The translations under genes were made by a program, and so were the position numbers. 64,000 bases of DNA from JAGWBF01 sp963663025 (GTDB lineage: Bacteria; Chloroflexota; Dehalococcoidia; Lucifugimonadales; JAGWBF01), in contig OY760073.1 in assembly GCA_963663025.1 (NCBI GenBank), positions 2,170,001-2,234,000 of the forward strand, written 5' to 3'. A model generated the notes under the pieces. It did not search any database. It saw only the letters and a list, made by a program, of their open reading frames with translations, and was not told the origin of the DNA. Below, one piece after another: positions 50,554-60,368 of the stretch; the stretch's first letter is position 1, and each line of letters begins with the position of its first letter.

Positions 50554-53500
50554 GTGGACCAATCTGCCAGACCCTCCCTAGCCGTTGCTCTTGAACAGCG
50601 CATCCTCGTGATGGATGGGGCTATGGGTACGTCTATCCAGAAGCAGGGCCTGACTCCCGAAGACTTCGGCGGGCTCCAGTACGAAGGCTGCAACGAGTAC
50701 CTGGTGCTCACCAAGCCCGACGCCATAGCCCAGGTGCACCAGGGTTTCCTGGATGCGGGGGCGGACATCGTGGAGACCGACACCTTCGGCGCAACATCGG
50801 TTGTCCTGGCCGAGTACGAGCTGGCCCACGAAGCCCGGCGCATCAACCGGGAAGCGGCAGCCTTGGCACGACGCTTGTGCGATGAGGCCTCCAGCCCCGA
50901 GAAGCCGCGCTTCGTCGCCGGGTCCATGGGGCCGACCACCAAGACCATCTCGGTTACCGGCGGCGTCACCTTCGACGAGCTGGTGGAGGCATTCTATGAG
51001 CAGGCCCTTGGCCTTGCCGAGGGGGGCGCGGATGTACTGCTCCTGGAGACGTGCCAGGACACCATGAACATCAAGGCGGGGCTGGACGGCATCGACCGGG
51101 CACTGGCAGAGCTGGGGATGGACGTTCCCATAGCTGTGCAGGGCACTATCGAAGCCATGGGGACCCTGCTGGCCGGGCAGGATGCCGAGGCCTTCTACAC
51201 CTCCCTGGCCCACCGGGACCTGCTATGGATAGGCTTCAACTGCGCTACCGGCCCCGACTTCATGACCGACCACATTCGCACCCTCGCCCAACTATCCAGG
51301 TTTCCCGTCGCCTGTGTGCCCAACGCTGGCCTTCCCGACGAAGACGGGCGCTACAACGAAACGGCGGAGAAGATGGCCGCGACCATCGGCCGGTTCATCG
51401 AGCAGGGCTGGGTGAACCTTATAGGTGGATGCTGCGGCACGGTTCCCGAGCACATCCAACTGCTGGCCGAGACAGCCTTTGGGAAGGAACCCAGGAGCCT
51501 GCCCAATCCGAGGGAGACCCGCATTTCGGGAATCGAAGCCCTTGTCGTGGACGAGGACACCCGCCCCGTCATCGTGGGCGAGCGCACCAACGTCCTGGGC
51601 AGCCGGAGGTTCCGGCGCCTGATAGCCGAGGGCGCTATCGACGAAGCCGGCGAGGTGGGTCGGCGCCAGGTGAGAGGAGGCGCCCATCTCCTCGACGTGT
51701 GTCTCCAGGACCCGGACAGAGACGAGACGGCGGACATACTGGGATTCCTGGATGTGCTGACCAAGAAGGTGAAGGCGCCTATCATGATCGACTCCACCGA
51801 CGCTAACGTCATCGAATCGGCGTTGAAGCGCCTGCAGGGGAAGTCGGTCATCAACTCCATCAACCTGGAGGATGGGGAAGAACGGTTTCAAAGGGTGGTG
51901 CCCCTGGCCCGGCGTTACGGCGCGGCCCTGGTGGTTGGCTGCATCGACGATGACAAAGAGCAGGCCCAGGCCATCACAAAAGAGCGGAAGCTGGAGATTG
52001 CCCTTCGCTCCCACAAGCTCCTGACGGAGAAATATGGAGTCCGTTCCGAGGACATCATCTTCGACCCCCTGGTGTTCCCCTGCGGTACGGGCGACGAGAA
52101 GTACGTTGGCTCGGCCGCCGAGACCATCGAGGGTGTGCGCTTGATCAAGGAAGCCCTGCCCGAGTGCAAGACAGTCCTCGGCATCTCCAACGTGTCCTTC
52201 GGACTGCCCCAGGCGGGCAGAGAAGTGCTCAACTCCGTCTTCCTGTACCACTGCGTCCAGGCAGGGCTGGACATGGCCATCGTCAACTCGGAGCTGATGC
52301 AGCGTTTCACCTCCATACCCGAGGCGGACCGCGTCCTTTCCGAAGACCTGATCTGGTTCCGGGGAGAAGATCCGGTGGCTGCCTTTGCGGCCCACTTCCG
52401 GGACCGGGTTGTAAAGTCAACCACCGAGGAGAGGCAGAGCCTGCCCCTGGATGAACGCTTGGCGCTGGCCATCATAGATGGCATCAGGGAGGGCTTGGCT
52501 GAGGACCTGGACGAGGCCCTGACCACCAGGTCGCCCTTGGAAATCATCAACGGCCCCCTCATGGCGGGGATGGATGAGGTGGGAAGGCAGTTCAACGCCA
52601 ACCAACTCATCGTTGCCGAGGTGCTCCAGTCGGCCCAAGCGATGAAGTTCGCCGTCGCCCACCTGGAACCCCACATGGACCGGGTGGACGATGCCGCCAA
52701 GGGCAAGGTGGTGCTGGCGACGGTTAAGGGGGATGTCCACGACATCGGCAAGAACTTGGTGGAGATCATCCTGTCCAACAACGGCTACCAGGTGGTCAAC
52801 CTGGGAATCAAGGTGCCGCCCCAGGACTTGATCGAAGCCTACCAGGAGCACAACCCGGACATCATTGGCCTGTCGGGGCTGCTGGTGAAGTCAGCCCAGA
52901 TGATGGTCGAGACGGTGCAGGACTTCCGTGGGGCTGGGGTTGCCTGCCCCGTGATGGTGGGCGGCGCAGCCCTGAGCAACAGGTTTACTCGAATGCGCAT
53001 AGCCCCCGAGTACGACGGGCTGGTGACCTATGCCCAGGATGCTATGGCGGGCCTGGCCCTGGCCAACACTATCCTGGAGGCCGATGAGCGGGAAACGCTG
53101 GCGGTCTCCCTGCGCAGGGAGACCGAGGAGCTACTGGAGGCCAGGAGGGCGGCTGCCGATGCCGGAGAAACCGGAGCAACCCAGCCAGCACCTCCTGCCC
53201 AGGTTTCCCACGAACATTCCGTTGCCGTGCCGCCAGATCTGAGGCTGCACGTCATCAAGGAGCGGGACCTGTCCGAGATATTCCCTTACATCAACCCGCA
53301 GATGCTCTACGTCAGGCACCTTGGCTACAAGGGTCGGTTCGCCGAAGCCCTGGCCGAGGAGGAAAAGGCGGCCCTGGACCTGAGGGAGTCGGTGCGCCGG
53401 GTGGAAGACCGGATGCTGGCAAGCGAGAACATCCACGCCGACGCTGTCTTCAAGTTCTTCCCGGCCCGGTCCGACGGCCAGGACCTGCTCATCTACGCCC

Positions 53501-54057
53501 CCGACGGCGAGACGGTGCTGGAGAGGTTCCACTTCGGGCGCCAAGGCAAAGGCGAGGGCCTGTGCATCGCCGACTACGTTGCGCCCGTGGACTCGGGCCG
53601 GTTGGACTACGTGGCCATGTTTGCCACCACCATCGGGCCCGGAGTGCGGGAGTTGGCCGACGCCTGGAAGGACGAGGGGCGCTACCTGGAGTCCCACATC
53701 CTGGCGGCCCTGGCCCTGGAAGGAGCAGAGGCCTTCGCCGAGGTGCTCCACCAGCAGATACGGCAGATGTGGGGATTTGCCGACCCCGCTGACATCACCT
53801 ATCCGCAGCTCTTCCGGGCCCAGTACCGGGGACGGCGCTACTCCTTCGGCTACCCCGCGTGCCCCAGACTGGAGGACCAGGAGCAGCTTTTCCGGCTGCT
53901 GGATGTGGCGGGCAACATCGGCGTGGAGCTGACGGAAGGCTACATGATGGACCCCGAAGGCTCGGTGTCGGCCCTGGTGGTCTCCCACCCCGATGCTAAG
54001 TACTTTAACCTGGACGAATCGGACATCGACCGCCTGGAGCAAGAGCTAGCCAGTTAG
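50554..54057 (+). CDS. metH: Cobalamin-dependent methionine synthase MetH
   Basis: MetH transfers a methyl group from methyl-tetrahydrofolate through cobalamin to homocysteine. The 1167-residue product has all modules: homocysteine domain (MDGAMGTSIQ, GGCCGT near 291), pterin domain (VIVGERTNVLGSRRF near 339), cap, cobalamin domain with DVHDIGKNL near 728 (His ligand of cobalt) and GLSGLLVKS near 773, and the reactivation domain from about 905. GTG at 50554 follows AAAGGA. The length is the usual one. Confidence 0.97.
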   Translation: MDQSARPSLAVALEQRILVMDGAMGTSIQKQGLTPEDFGGLQYEGCNEYLVLTKPDAIAQVHQGFLDAGADIVETDTFGATSVVLAEYELAHEARRINREAAALARRLCDEASSPEKPRFVAGSMGPTTKTISVTGGVTFDELVEAFYEQALGLAEGGADVLLLETCQDTMNIKAGLDGIDRALAELGMDVPIAVQGTIEAMGTLLAGQDAEAFYTSLAHRDLLWIGFNCATGPDFMTDHIRTLAQLSRFPVACVPNAGLPDEDGRYNETAEKMAATIGRFIEQGWVNLIGGCCGTVPEHIQLLAETAFGKEPRSLPNPRETRISGIEALVVDEDTRPVIVGERTNVLGSRRFRRLIAEGAIDEAGEVGRRQVRGGAHLLDVCLQDPDRDETADILGFLDVLTKKVKAPIMIDSTDANVIESALKRLQGKSVINSINLEDGEERFQRVVPLARRYGAALVVGCIDDDKEQAQAITKERKLEIALRSHKLLTEKYGVRSEDIIFDPLVFPCGTGDEKYVGSAAETIEGVRLIKEALPECKTVLGISNVSFGLPQAGREVLNSVFLYHCVQAGLDMAIVNSELMQRFTSIPEADRVLSEDLIWFRGEDPVAAFAAHFRDRVVKSTTEERQSLPLDERLALAIIDGIREGLAEDLDEALTTRSPLEIINGPLMAGMDEVGRQFNANQLIVAEVLQSAQAMKFAVAHLEPHMDRVDDAAKGKVVLATVKGDVHDIGKNLVEIILSNNGYQVVNLGIKVPPQDLIEAYQEHNPDIIGLSGLLVKSAQMMVETVQDFRGAGVACPVMVGGAALSNRFTRMRIAPEYDGLVTYAQDAMAGLALANTILEADERETLAVSLRRETEELLEARRAAADAGETGATQPAPPAQVSHEHSVAVPPDLRLHVIKERDLSEIFPYINPQMLYVRHLGYKGRFAEALAEEEKAALDLRESVRRVEDRMLASENIHADAVFKFFPARSDGQDLLIYAPDGETVLERFHFGRQGKGEGLCIADYVAPVDSGRLDYVAMFATTIGPGVRELADAWKDEGRYLESHILAALALEGAEAFAEVLHQQIRQMWGFADPADITYPQLFRAQYRGRRYSFGYPACPRLEDQEQLFRLLDVAGNIGVELTEGYMMDPEGSVSALVVSHPDAKYFNLDESDIDRLEQELAS

Positions 54058-54432
54058 CTGCGCCTCGGGCCGGAAAAGAGGTGTCCCTTCTCCCCTGGCG
54101 GGAGAAGGTTAGGATGAGGGGGAGGGCCTCACCGTCATTGCGGCCTCTCTCGCCGGCATTGTGGCGAAGGCCGCAATCCAGGAAACCCCGGGATCGGACT
54201 AGGCCCCCTACTTTCGAGCTCGCTGCCCCAATATCGTCATTCCCGCGCACGCGGGAATCTAGGGCCGTGCTACAAGCCTGTGGTAAGTTTCTCGGACCGT
54301 TTGCCCTGAACCTGTCCTGAGGCTCTCGAAGGGGAAAATCGAAGGGCGAACCGACAGCGGAAGTTCCCAGCGGCTATTGGCTAGAGACGGGAGAGAACAA
54401 TTGTCGGATCGTCCCGGACGGGGGTGTCGTTC
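54058..54432. repeat. Repeat cluster after metH
   Basis: It holds the same families as 31-32 kb: CTCCCCTGGCGGGAGAAGG near 54090, a variant of the ATTGCGG/CCGCAAT unit at 54130-54189, the palindrome TTCCCGCGCACGCGGGAA at 54240-54257, and a CCTGTCCTGAGGCTCTCGAA unit at 54300-54350. No gene is present. Confidence 0.75.
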
Positions 54433-54858
54433 TCAGGCCCTATCTTCCCAGGGGTTGATCAGATCGATCCCGGCGCCTTGAAAATCGCCTATGTCCCGTG
54501 TCGCGACTGAAGCTCCGCGACAACGGGCTATGGCAGCTATTTGGCAGTCGGCGTGATTGATGGGATGTCCGCTAGCGCGCCGAGAGGCAGCAATCGAGGC
54601 GTATGCTCGAGCCGAGGCGCTGTCGAAGGGAAGGATGCGCCCGAAAAAGTCCTCCCGGATCAGTCCGTCCACTTCATCGAGTAGCCTCTCCCGGCGTCCA
54701 CCTGCCGGCAGAATCTCGACGCCGTACCTCAAGTCAGCCTCGCTGATGGACGTGACAAAGAGTACTCTTTCGGGCTGGTTGTTGACCCACTCAAGAACGT
54801 GGAGATCAGGCTGGCTCCGTAACAGCTCCGAAATCACGTTGGTATCCAGGACGATCAT
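54433..54858 (-). CDS. PIN-domain toxin (FitB/VapC-like)
   Basis: A 141-residue PIN ribonuclease beginning MIVLDTNVISELLRSQPD, with D5 as the first metal ligand, SEADLRYGVEIL, the later acidic residues FDSASARAYASI and INHADCQIAAIA, and TRDIGDFQGAGIDLINPW at the end. The ATG overlaps the antitoxin stop by four bases. These are the complete features of an active toxin of the FitB type. Confidence 0.92.
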   Translation of the reverse strand: MIVLDTNVISELLRSQPDLHVLEWVNNQPERVLFVTSISEADLRYGVEILPAGGRRERLLDEVDGLIREDFFGRILPFDSASARAYASIAASRRASGHPINHADCQIAAIARCRGASVATRDIGDFQGAGIDLINPWEDRA

Positions 54859-55121
54859 TCGTTGCCTTCACGCTCGAAGCCCGGAGGCTGACGGACCGGC
54901 TCCCGGGGCGGAAGCTCCAACTCCACGCCGCCCAGGGAATTGAACCGCTCGTGGATCCGCGTGCCCAAGCCCTTTCGGGGCTGTCGGCTAGCCTCTTCCC
55001 CTAGGGCCGTCCGCAGAATGTCGCGGGCTTCCTCCTCCATGGACCGGCCATTCTCTGCTGCCCGTATACGCAGCTGTCTCTTCAGGCCTTCTTCAAGGTT
55101 GCGCACAGTGATGGTGGCCAT
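54855..55121 (-). CDS. FitA-like ribbon-helix-helix antitoxin
   Basis: The 88-residue product begins MATITVRNLEEGLKRQLRIR, a ribbon-helix-helix DNA-binding domain, followed by ENGRSMEEEARDILRTAL as in FitA, and an acidic Pro-rich tail that should contact the toxin. It is the first gene of the pair and lies next to a palindromic operator. Confidence 0.9.
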   Translation of the reverse strand: MATITVRNLEEGLKRQLRIRAAENGRSMEEEARDILRTALGEEASRQPRKGLGTRIHERFNSLGGVELELPPREPVRQPPGFEREGNE

Positions 55122-55150
55122 GAAATGTTCTCCGACTTCAACGTCGTACT

Positions 55151-55176
55151 ATTATATCATGACAGCGTTGCTGTCA
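55151..55176 (-). promoter_or_regulatory. Promoter/operator of the FitAB-like pair
   Basis: On the minus strand TATAAT lies at 55156-55151. The palindrome TGACAGC-GTT-GCTGTCA (55160-55176) sits directly upstream, between -10 and -35, where the antitoxin could bind. The ATG is 30 bases downstream. Confidence 0.6.
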
Positions 55177-55192
55177 CTGCAGCCACCCCTAC

Positions 55193-55222
55193 CGTCATTC
55201 CCGCGTGCGCGGGACTCTAGGG
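55193..55222. repeat. Short palindromic repeat copy
   Basis: CGTCATTCCCGCG followed by TGCGCGGGACTCTAGGG is a second copy of the unit at 54235-54265. The core TCCCGCG/CGCGGGA can form a hairpin. It lies just beyond the bcp stop. Confidence 0.6.
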
Positions 55223-55224
55223 AT

Positions 55225-55689
55225 CTACGACCCCCTGAGCGCCGCGATGACCTCGGCAGCATGGCCGTTGGCCTTGACGGTGGGCCAGATGCGCTCGATG
55301 TTGCCCGATTCGTCGATCAGGTAGGTCATCCGGTTCATCCCCATGTAGGTGCGCCCGTAGCGCTTCTTCTCGCCCCACGCCCCGTAGGAGTTGGCAACCA
55401 CCTTCTCAGTGTCGGCCAGCAGGGGGAAGTTCAGCTCGTACTTGCCTACGAACTTCTCGTGGGATTTCACGCTGTCGGCGCTCACTCCCAGCACTACGGC
55501 TCCCAAAGCCCGGAGCTCGTCGGAGGCATCGCGGAACCCGCAGGCTTCCGTGGTGCAGCCGGGGGTGTCGTCCTTGGGATAGAAGTAGAGCACGACCTTC
55601 TTGCCGGCCTGGTCCTTCAGGGCGATATCCTCGCCGGTCGATGCGGGCAGGGCGAATTCCGGCGCCTTATCTCCGATGTTCAGGGACAC
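55225..55689 (-). CDS. bcp: Thioredoxin-dependent peroxiredoxin (Bcp/PrxQ type)
   Basis: The 154-residue peroxidase reduces hydroperoxides. PKDDTPGCTTEACGFRD (near 39-55) carries the peroxidatic Cys and, five residues later, the resolving Cys of the PrxQ type. It therefore uses ordinary cysteines, unlike the TGA-containing peroxiredoxin at 32.1 kb. The gene starts at ATG 55689 and stands 36 bases downstream of the ppdK stop on the same strand. Confidence 0.95.
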   Translation of the reverse strand: MSLNIGDKAPEFALPASTGEDIALKDQAGKKVVLYFYPKDDTPGCTTEACGFRDASDELRALGAVVLGVSADSVKSHEKFVGKYELNFPLLADTEKVVANSYGAWGEKKRYGRTYMGMNRMTYLIDESGNIERIWPTVKANGHAAEVIAALRGS

Positions 55690-55725
55690 GAGTCCACCTC
55701 CTGGGTATGAGGTTCAGCCGATCGG

Positions 55726-58485
55726 CTATCGGGTGTCGCCCCCGGCAGCGCCCTCCAGGGCGGCCTGGGCGGCGGCGAGCCGGGCGATGGGCACCCTGAA
55801 TGGAGAGCAGCTGACGTAGTCCAGACCCTCCTGGTGGCAGAAGGCGACGCTGGCGGGGTCGCCCCCGTGCTCGCCGCATATGCCCACCTCCAGGTCGGGC
55901 CGTACGCTCCGCCCCTTCTGCACGCCGATGCGGATCAGTCCGCCCACCCCCTCGGGGTCGATGGTCATAAATGGGTTGGATGGCAGGGTCTCATCCTGGA
56001 TGTACTGGTTCAGGAACTTGCCCTCCGCGTCGTCACGGCTAAAGCCGTAGGCCATCTGGGTGAGGTCGTTGGTACCGAAGCTGAAGAACTCGGCCACCTG
56101 GGCCACATCGTCGGCGGTCATGCAGGCCCTGGGCACCTCTACCATCGTGCCGTACTTGTAGTCGACTTCGGTGGACATGGCGGCCTGGACCGACTCAGCC
56201 ACGCCGGTCAGGTTGACCTGGAGCTGCTTCAGCTCGTTTACGTGGGATATCAGGGGGATCATGATCTCCGGATGCACCATGATGCCTTCCTTGATGAGGT
56301 TGGCGCTGGCGGTGATGATGGCCTCCACCTGCATTTCGTAGATGGCCGGGAAGGTCAGTCCCAGGCGGCACCCCCGGTGCCCCAGCATCGGGTTGGCCTC
56401 CCTGAGGGACTCCACGAGCTGAAGCTGCTGCCGGTGGGGTTCCACCTCGCCGTCGGGCGCGCCCTGGGCTTCCAGGGTGATGATCTGGCGCACCAGGTCC
56501 TCGTAGCGGGGAAGGAACTCGTGCAGGGGGGCGTCCAGCAGGCGGATGATCACCGGGTGGTCGCCCATGGCCCGGAGGATGCCCGTGAAGTCCTCGATCT
56601 GCAGCCCCTTCAGGTGGTCCAGGGCCTCGTAGAACGCCTGGACGCCGTCGGGCTGGCCGGTCAGGGGCGCGCGCCGGGAAGCCTCTTCAGGGTGCTCCCT
56701 GGCCCACCCCGTGGCCTCCTGGGCGTTGACCAGCATCCGCCGCACCACCTCCACCCGCTCGGGACCCAGGAACATGTGCTCGGTGCGGCACAGGCCGATC
56801 CCTTCGGCACCCATGGCGACGGCCCGCTGGGCGTCGGTGGGCGTGTCGGCGTTGGCGAACACTCCCAGCCTGCGGTAATCGTCGGCCCAGCCCAGGAGCA
56901 CTTGGGCTTCGTGGACCTCGTCCAGCTGGGGCTGGAAGGTGGGGATGGCGCCCGCCAGCACCTCGCCGCTGGTGGCGTCGATGCTGATGTCGTCTCCTTC
57001 GTTGATGGTGTGCCCGGAGGCGGAGCAGGACCTGGACTGAATGTCGACCTGCAGGGCCTCGCAGCCGACCACGCAGGGGACGCCCAGCCCCCGGGTGACT
57101 ACGGCGGCGTGGCTGGTCACCCCTCCTCGGCTGGTGAGCACACCCTTGGCGGCCAGGATGCCGTGTATATCGTCGGGCTTGGTCTCGGGCCGGATCAGGA
57201 TGACTGGGATGCCCTGGGCCGAGGCTTCCGCGGCCCGGGCGGCGTCGAAGTAAGCCTTGCCTGTGGCGGCCCCCGGAGATGCTCCGAACCCCTGGGCCAT
57301 GTAGGAGTTGCCGGCTTGGGCCCTCGCCCCTTCGTTGAAGCGGGGCACAAAGAGCTGGGTCATCTCCTCGGGGACCACCTTCTGGACCGCTTCCTGGCGG
57401 CTGATCAGCCCCTCCTCCACCATCTCCACAGCGATGCGGACGGCCGCCTGGACGGTGCGCTGGGCGTTGCGGGTCTGGAGCAGGTAAAGGCGACCCCGCT
57501 CGACGGTGAACTCGATGTCCTGCATGTCCCGGTAATGGTTTTCCAGGTGCCCGGCAAAGCCCGACAGGGAGGCATGGGCATCGGAGTGGCGCTCCGAGAG
57601 CACCGAGAAGGGTTCGGGTGTACGAATGCCGGCCACCACATCCTCGCCTTGGCCGTTGACCAGGTACTCGCCGTACAGCTCCCGCGTTCCGTTGGCGGGG
57701 TTGCGGGTGAAGAGCACGCCGGTGCCGCTGTCGTTGCCAAGGTTCCCGAAGACCATGCCCATAACGTTGACCGCGGTGCCCCAGGTGTGGGGTATGTTGT
57801 AGTGGTCCCGGTAGCTAATGGCCCTGGGGCTGTTCCAGCTCTGGAACACCGCCTGCACCGCCTCGAAAAGCTGCTGCTGGGGGTCCTGGGGGACGTCCCG
57901 GCCGGTCTCCTCCCGGACAGCAGCCTTGAAGTCGGCGATGACGGCGCGGAGCTCGTCGGGGGTAAGCTCGTGGTCCAGGGTCTTTCCCGCACGCTCCTTG
58001 TGCCCAGCAAGGATAATCTCGAACTGGTAGGCTTCCATGCCGAATACGATGCTGGCGAATATCTGCAGGAAGCGCCGGTAGGCATCGTAGGCCGGGCGCT
58101 CGTCGTTCATGTGGCGCGCCAGGGAGGCTACGTTGTCGTCGCACACACCCAGGTTGAGGATTGTGTCCATCATTCCGGGCATGGAGATTCGCGCCCCGGA
58201 CCGGACCGAGACCAGCAGGGGGTTGTCGGTGGAGCCCAGCTCCCTGCCGAGGGTGGCCTCCAGCCCGTGGAGCTTGTCCCGCACCTGGTCCCAGAGGCCT
58301 GCAGGGAGTTCATGGTCCAGGTCGTAGTAGTCGAGGCAGGCTTCGGTGGTGATGATGAAGCCCGGGGGCACGGGGAGCCCCAGCTTGGCCATCTCGCACA
58401 GATTGGCCCCCTTGCCGCCGAGGAGGGAGCGCATGGAAGCGTCGCCCTCATCGAAGCTGTACACCATCTTCTTGGACTGAACCAT
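55726..58485 (-). CDS. ppdK: Pyruvate, phosphate dikinase
   Basis: The enzyme interconverts pyruvate, ATP and phosphate with phosphoenolpyruvate, AMP and diphosphate. The 919-residue product has the nucleotide-binding domain (LLGGKGANLCEMAKLGLPVP), the phosphohistidine domain GGVTSHAAVVTRGLG near residue 460, and the PEP/pyruvate barrel with GLCRTEHMF and, near the end, GICGEHGGDP and YVSCSPFRVP. Length and motifs are those of a complete enzyme. The ATG at 58485 follows GGGCCC-rich sequence without a strong ribosome-binding site. Confidence 0.97.
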   Translation of the reverse strand: MVQSKKMVYSFDEGDASMRSLLGGKGANLCEMAKLGLPVPPGFIITTEACLDYYDLDHELPAGLWDQVRDKLHGLEATLGRELGSTDNPLLVSVRSGARISMPGMMDTILNLGVCDDNVASLARHMNDERPAYDAYRRFLQIFASIVFGMEAYQFEIILAGHKERAGKTLDHELTPDELRAVIADFKAAVREETGRDVPQDPQQQLFEAVQAVFQSWNSPRAISYRDHYNIPHTWGTAVNVMGMVFGNLGNDSGTGVLFTRNPANGTRELYGEYLVNGQGEDVVAGIRTPEPFSVLSERHSDAHASLSGFAGHLENHYRDMQDIEFTVERGRLYLLQTRNAQRTVQAAVRIAVEMVEEGLISRQEAVQKVVPEEMTQLFVPRFNEGARAQAGNSYMAQGFGASPGAATGKAYFDAARAAEASAQGIPVILIRPETKPDDIHGILAAKGVLTSRGGVTSHAAVVTRGLGVPCVVGCEALQVDIQSRSCSASGHTINEGDDISIDATSGEVLAGAIPTFQPQLDEVHEAQVLLGWADDYRRLGVFANADTPTDAQRAVAMGAEGIGLCRTEHMFLGPERVEVVRRMLVNAQEATGWAREHPEEASRRAPLTGQPDGVQAFYEALDHLKGLQIEDFTGILRAMGDHPVIIRLLDAPLHEFLPRYEDLVRQIITLEAQGAPDGEVEPHRQQLQLVESLREANPMLGHRGCRLGLTFPAIYEMQVEAIITASANLIKEGIMVHPEIMIPLISHVNELKQLQVNLTGVAESVQAAMSTEVDYKYGTMVEVPRACMTADDVAQVAEFFSFGTNDLTQMAYGFSRDDAEGKFLNQYIQDETLPSNPFMTIDPEGVGGLIRIGVQKGRSVRPDLEVGICGEHGGDPASVAFCHQEGLDYVSCSPFRVPIARLAAAQAALEGAAGGDTR

Positions 58486-58696
58486 ATTCAGGGCCCACCC
58501 TTTCCAGATCGTAGTTGATACAACCAGGATAGCTTACACCCATTGCCCGACGCCGGTATAGGTGAGGCCATACGGTGATTTCTGCATGTTCGATGATACG
58601 CTGTCGTCCTTGAGAGGGGCGCCTGGTTGGTGGTAACATCTACCTTCAGGAAACGACTGGGTCTAAAGCTGGGTACGTCCAAGGAGGTTGCTGCGT

Positions 58697-59290
58697 ATGC
58701 TCCCCGACACCTGCCGGATGGCTTTCAAGGAGTGGGCGGTGGTTGTCCAAGCCCTGGGCCGCGGGGAGCAGGTCTTGCTGCTGCGCAAGGGAGGAATAAA
58801 CGAGGTTGGCAAACACTTCAGGGTCGAGCACGACCGATTCCTTCTCTACCCGACCCTGGAGCACCAGAAGGACGACCTCCTGAAGCCTGTCCACCGGGAA
58901 AACCTTGCCCGGCTCCTGGCCGAGGGCAACGACGCAGGCACGATCACCTTTGGCTGCTGGGCCCAGGTAGAGCGGACGGTGGAGCTTTCCGAGGAGGAGC
59001 AGCTTCGTTCTCTGTCACCCCACCACATCTGGTCCGACGACTACGCCCACTCCCGGCTGCGCTGGAAACCCCGGCATCCCCTGACGGCCATGCTGCTGAG
59101 GGTCTATCGCCTACCAACGCCAGCCAGCGTCCCATACAAGCCCCATTTCGGCGGTTGCAGGTCCTGGGTGGACTTGGAGGAAGAAGTGGCCCTTGGCAGC
59201 CTCACCCCGGTGCTGGATGATGCCCGCTTCGCCGACCAGGTGCGGGACATCGAGGATGCGCTGAACACGACGGCTAGCCCGGTAACCTGA
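58697..59290 (+). CDS. DUF1802 family protein
   Basis: From ATG 58697 (AAGGAGG ten bases upstream) the product has 197 residues. MAFKEWAVVVQALGRGEQ, LLRKGGINEVG and FLLYPTLEHQ are features of the DUF1802 family, whose function is unknown. It also shows HIWSDDYAHSRLRWKP in the middle. An upstream TTG at 58688 is too close to the ribosome-binding site. Confidence 0.82.
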   Translation: MLPDTCRMAFKEWAVVVQALGRGEQVLLLRKGGINEVGKHFRVEHDRFLLYPTLEHQKDDLLKPVHRENLARLLAEGNDAGTITFGCWAQVERTVELSEEEQLRSLSPHHIWSDDYAHSRLRWKPRHPLTAMLLRVYRLPTPASVPYKPHFGGCRSWVDLEEEVALGSLTPVLDDARFADQVRDIEDALNTTASPVT

Positions 59291-59360
59291 AATTGCCAAG
59301 CCGGGAGCGGAAGCCAGACCCATATCCCGGTCCCGGCTCTGCCCATCGGAGGTACCTTCC

Positions 59361-60368
59361 ATGAAATACCGACATTGTCCCAGGACTGACCTTGAGCTTT
59401 CCGAGGTAGGATTCGGGGCTTGGACCGTGGCCACCGACTGGTGGGGACACATCCAGGATCCCGACGCGGTGAAGCTGCTGGAGTCGGCCTTCGACCTGGG
59501 CGTCAACTTCTACGACACGGCCGACACCTACGGAAAGGGCTATGGCGAGGAGATACTGGCCAAGGCGCTGAAGCATGAGCGCCACAACATCGTCATCGCT
59601 ACCAAGTTTGGCTACGACTTCTACGACAGCATCGAGCGCGTAGGCCACCAGGAGCGCACCCAGCGCTTCGATCCCGACTTCATCCGCTACGCCTGCGAGC
59701 AGAGCCTCCGGCGCCTCAAGACCGACTACATAGACGTTTACCAGCTGCACAACCCCCGGGTGGACGCCCTGGAGAAGGACGAGGTGTTCGACCTGCTGGA
59801 CACCTTGGTCAAGGAAGGGAAGATACGCTACTACGGAGTGGCCCTGGGCCCCGACATAGGATGGTACGAAGAGGGGGAAGCATCCATGAGGGAGCGCCGG
59901 GTGCACACCCTCCAGATCATCTACAGCATCCTGGAGCAGGACCCGGCCCGGAGCTTCTTCCCCATAGCCGAGGAGGGGGACGGCACCGGGCTTATCTCCC
60001 GGGTGCCGCACGCCTCCGAGGTGCTCACCGGCAGGTTCACCGAACCCCCGGAGTTCGACCCCAGCGACCACCGGGCCCACCGGAAGCACGAGTGGATGAC
60101 CGAGGCCCTGCGGAAGGCCAGGGAGGCGTACTTCCTGGGTGAGGACACGGGACGTACCATGGCCCAGGCGGCCATCAAGTTCTGCCTTGCCCAGAACACC
60201 ATCATGACGGTGCTGCCCAACATCACCAGCATGGAGGACCTGGAGGAGTACGCAGTGGCCCCCGAAACCCCGGACCTCACCGAGGAGGAGTCCCGCACCA
60301 TCGACGACCTGTGGGAGAACGGCTTCTACTTGGAGGAAGCGGCCACCGCTTCTGCTGGCGACTCCTAG
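59361..60368 (+). CDS. Aldo/keto reductase
   Basis: The 335-residue barrel starts MKYRHCPRTDLELSEVGFG and has the catalytic residues in VNFYDTADTYGKGYGEEIL (Asp and Tyr) and VIATKFGYDF (Lys), with DVYQLHNPR as the His region. It is an NADPH-dependent oxidoreductase of the AKR superfamily with unknown substrate. The segment after LGPD (WYEEGEASMRERRVHTLQII) differs from common members. It stands alone. Confidence 0.92.
   Translation: MKYRHCPRTDLELSEVGFGAWTVATDWWGHIQDPDAVKLLESAFDLGVNFYDTADTYGKGYGEEILAKALKHERHNIVIATKFGYDFYDSIERVGHQERTQRFDPDFIRYACEQSLRRLKTDYIDVYQLHNPRVDALEKDEVFDLLDTLVKEGKIRYYGVALGPDIGWYEEGEASMRERRVHTLQIIYSILEQDPARSFFPIAEEGDGTGLISRVPHASEVLTGRFTEPPEFDPSDHRAHRKHEWMTEALRKAREAYFLGEDTGRTMAQAAIKFCLAQNTIMTVLPNITSMEDLEEYAVAPETPDLTEEESRTIDDLWENGFYLEEAATASAGDS

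Noticed and set aside
55834..58518. 894-codon open frame opposite ppdK
   Set aside because: It is the mirror of the high-GC third-position pattern of ppdK; the translation is Gly/Val/His/Leu-rich and resembles no protein, while ppdK is fully recognised.
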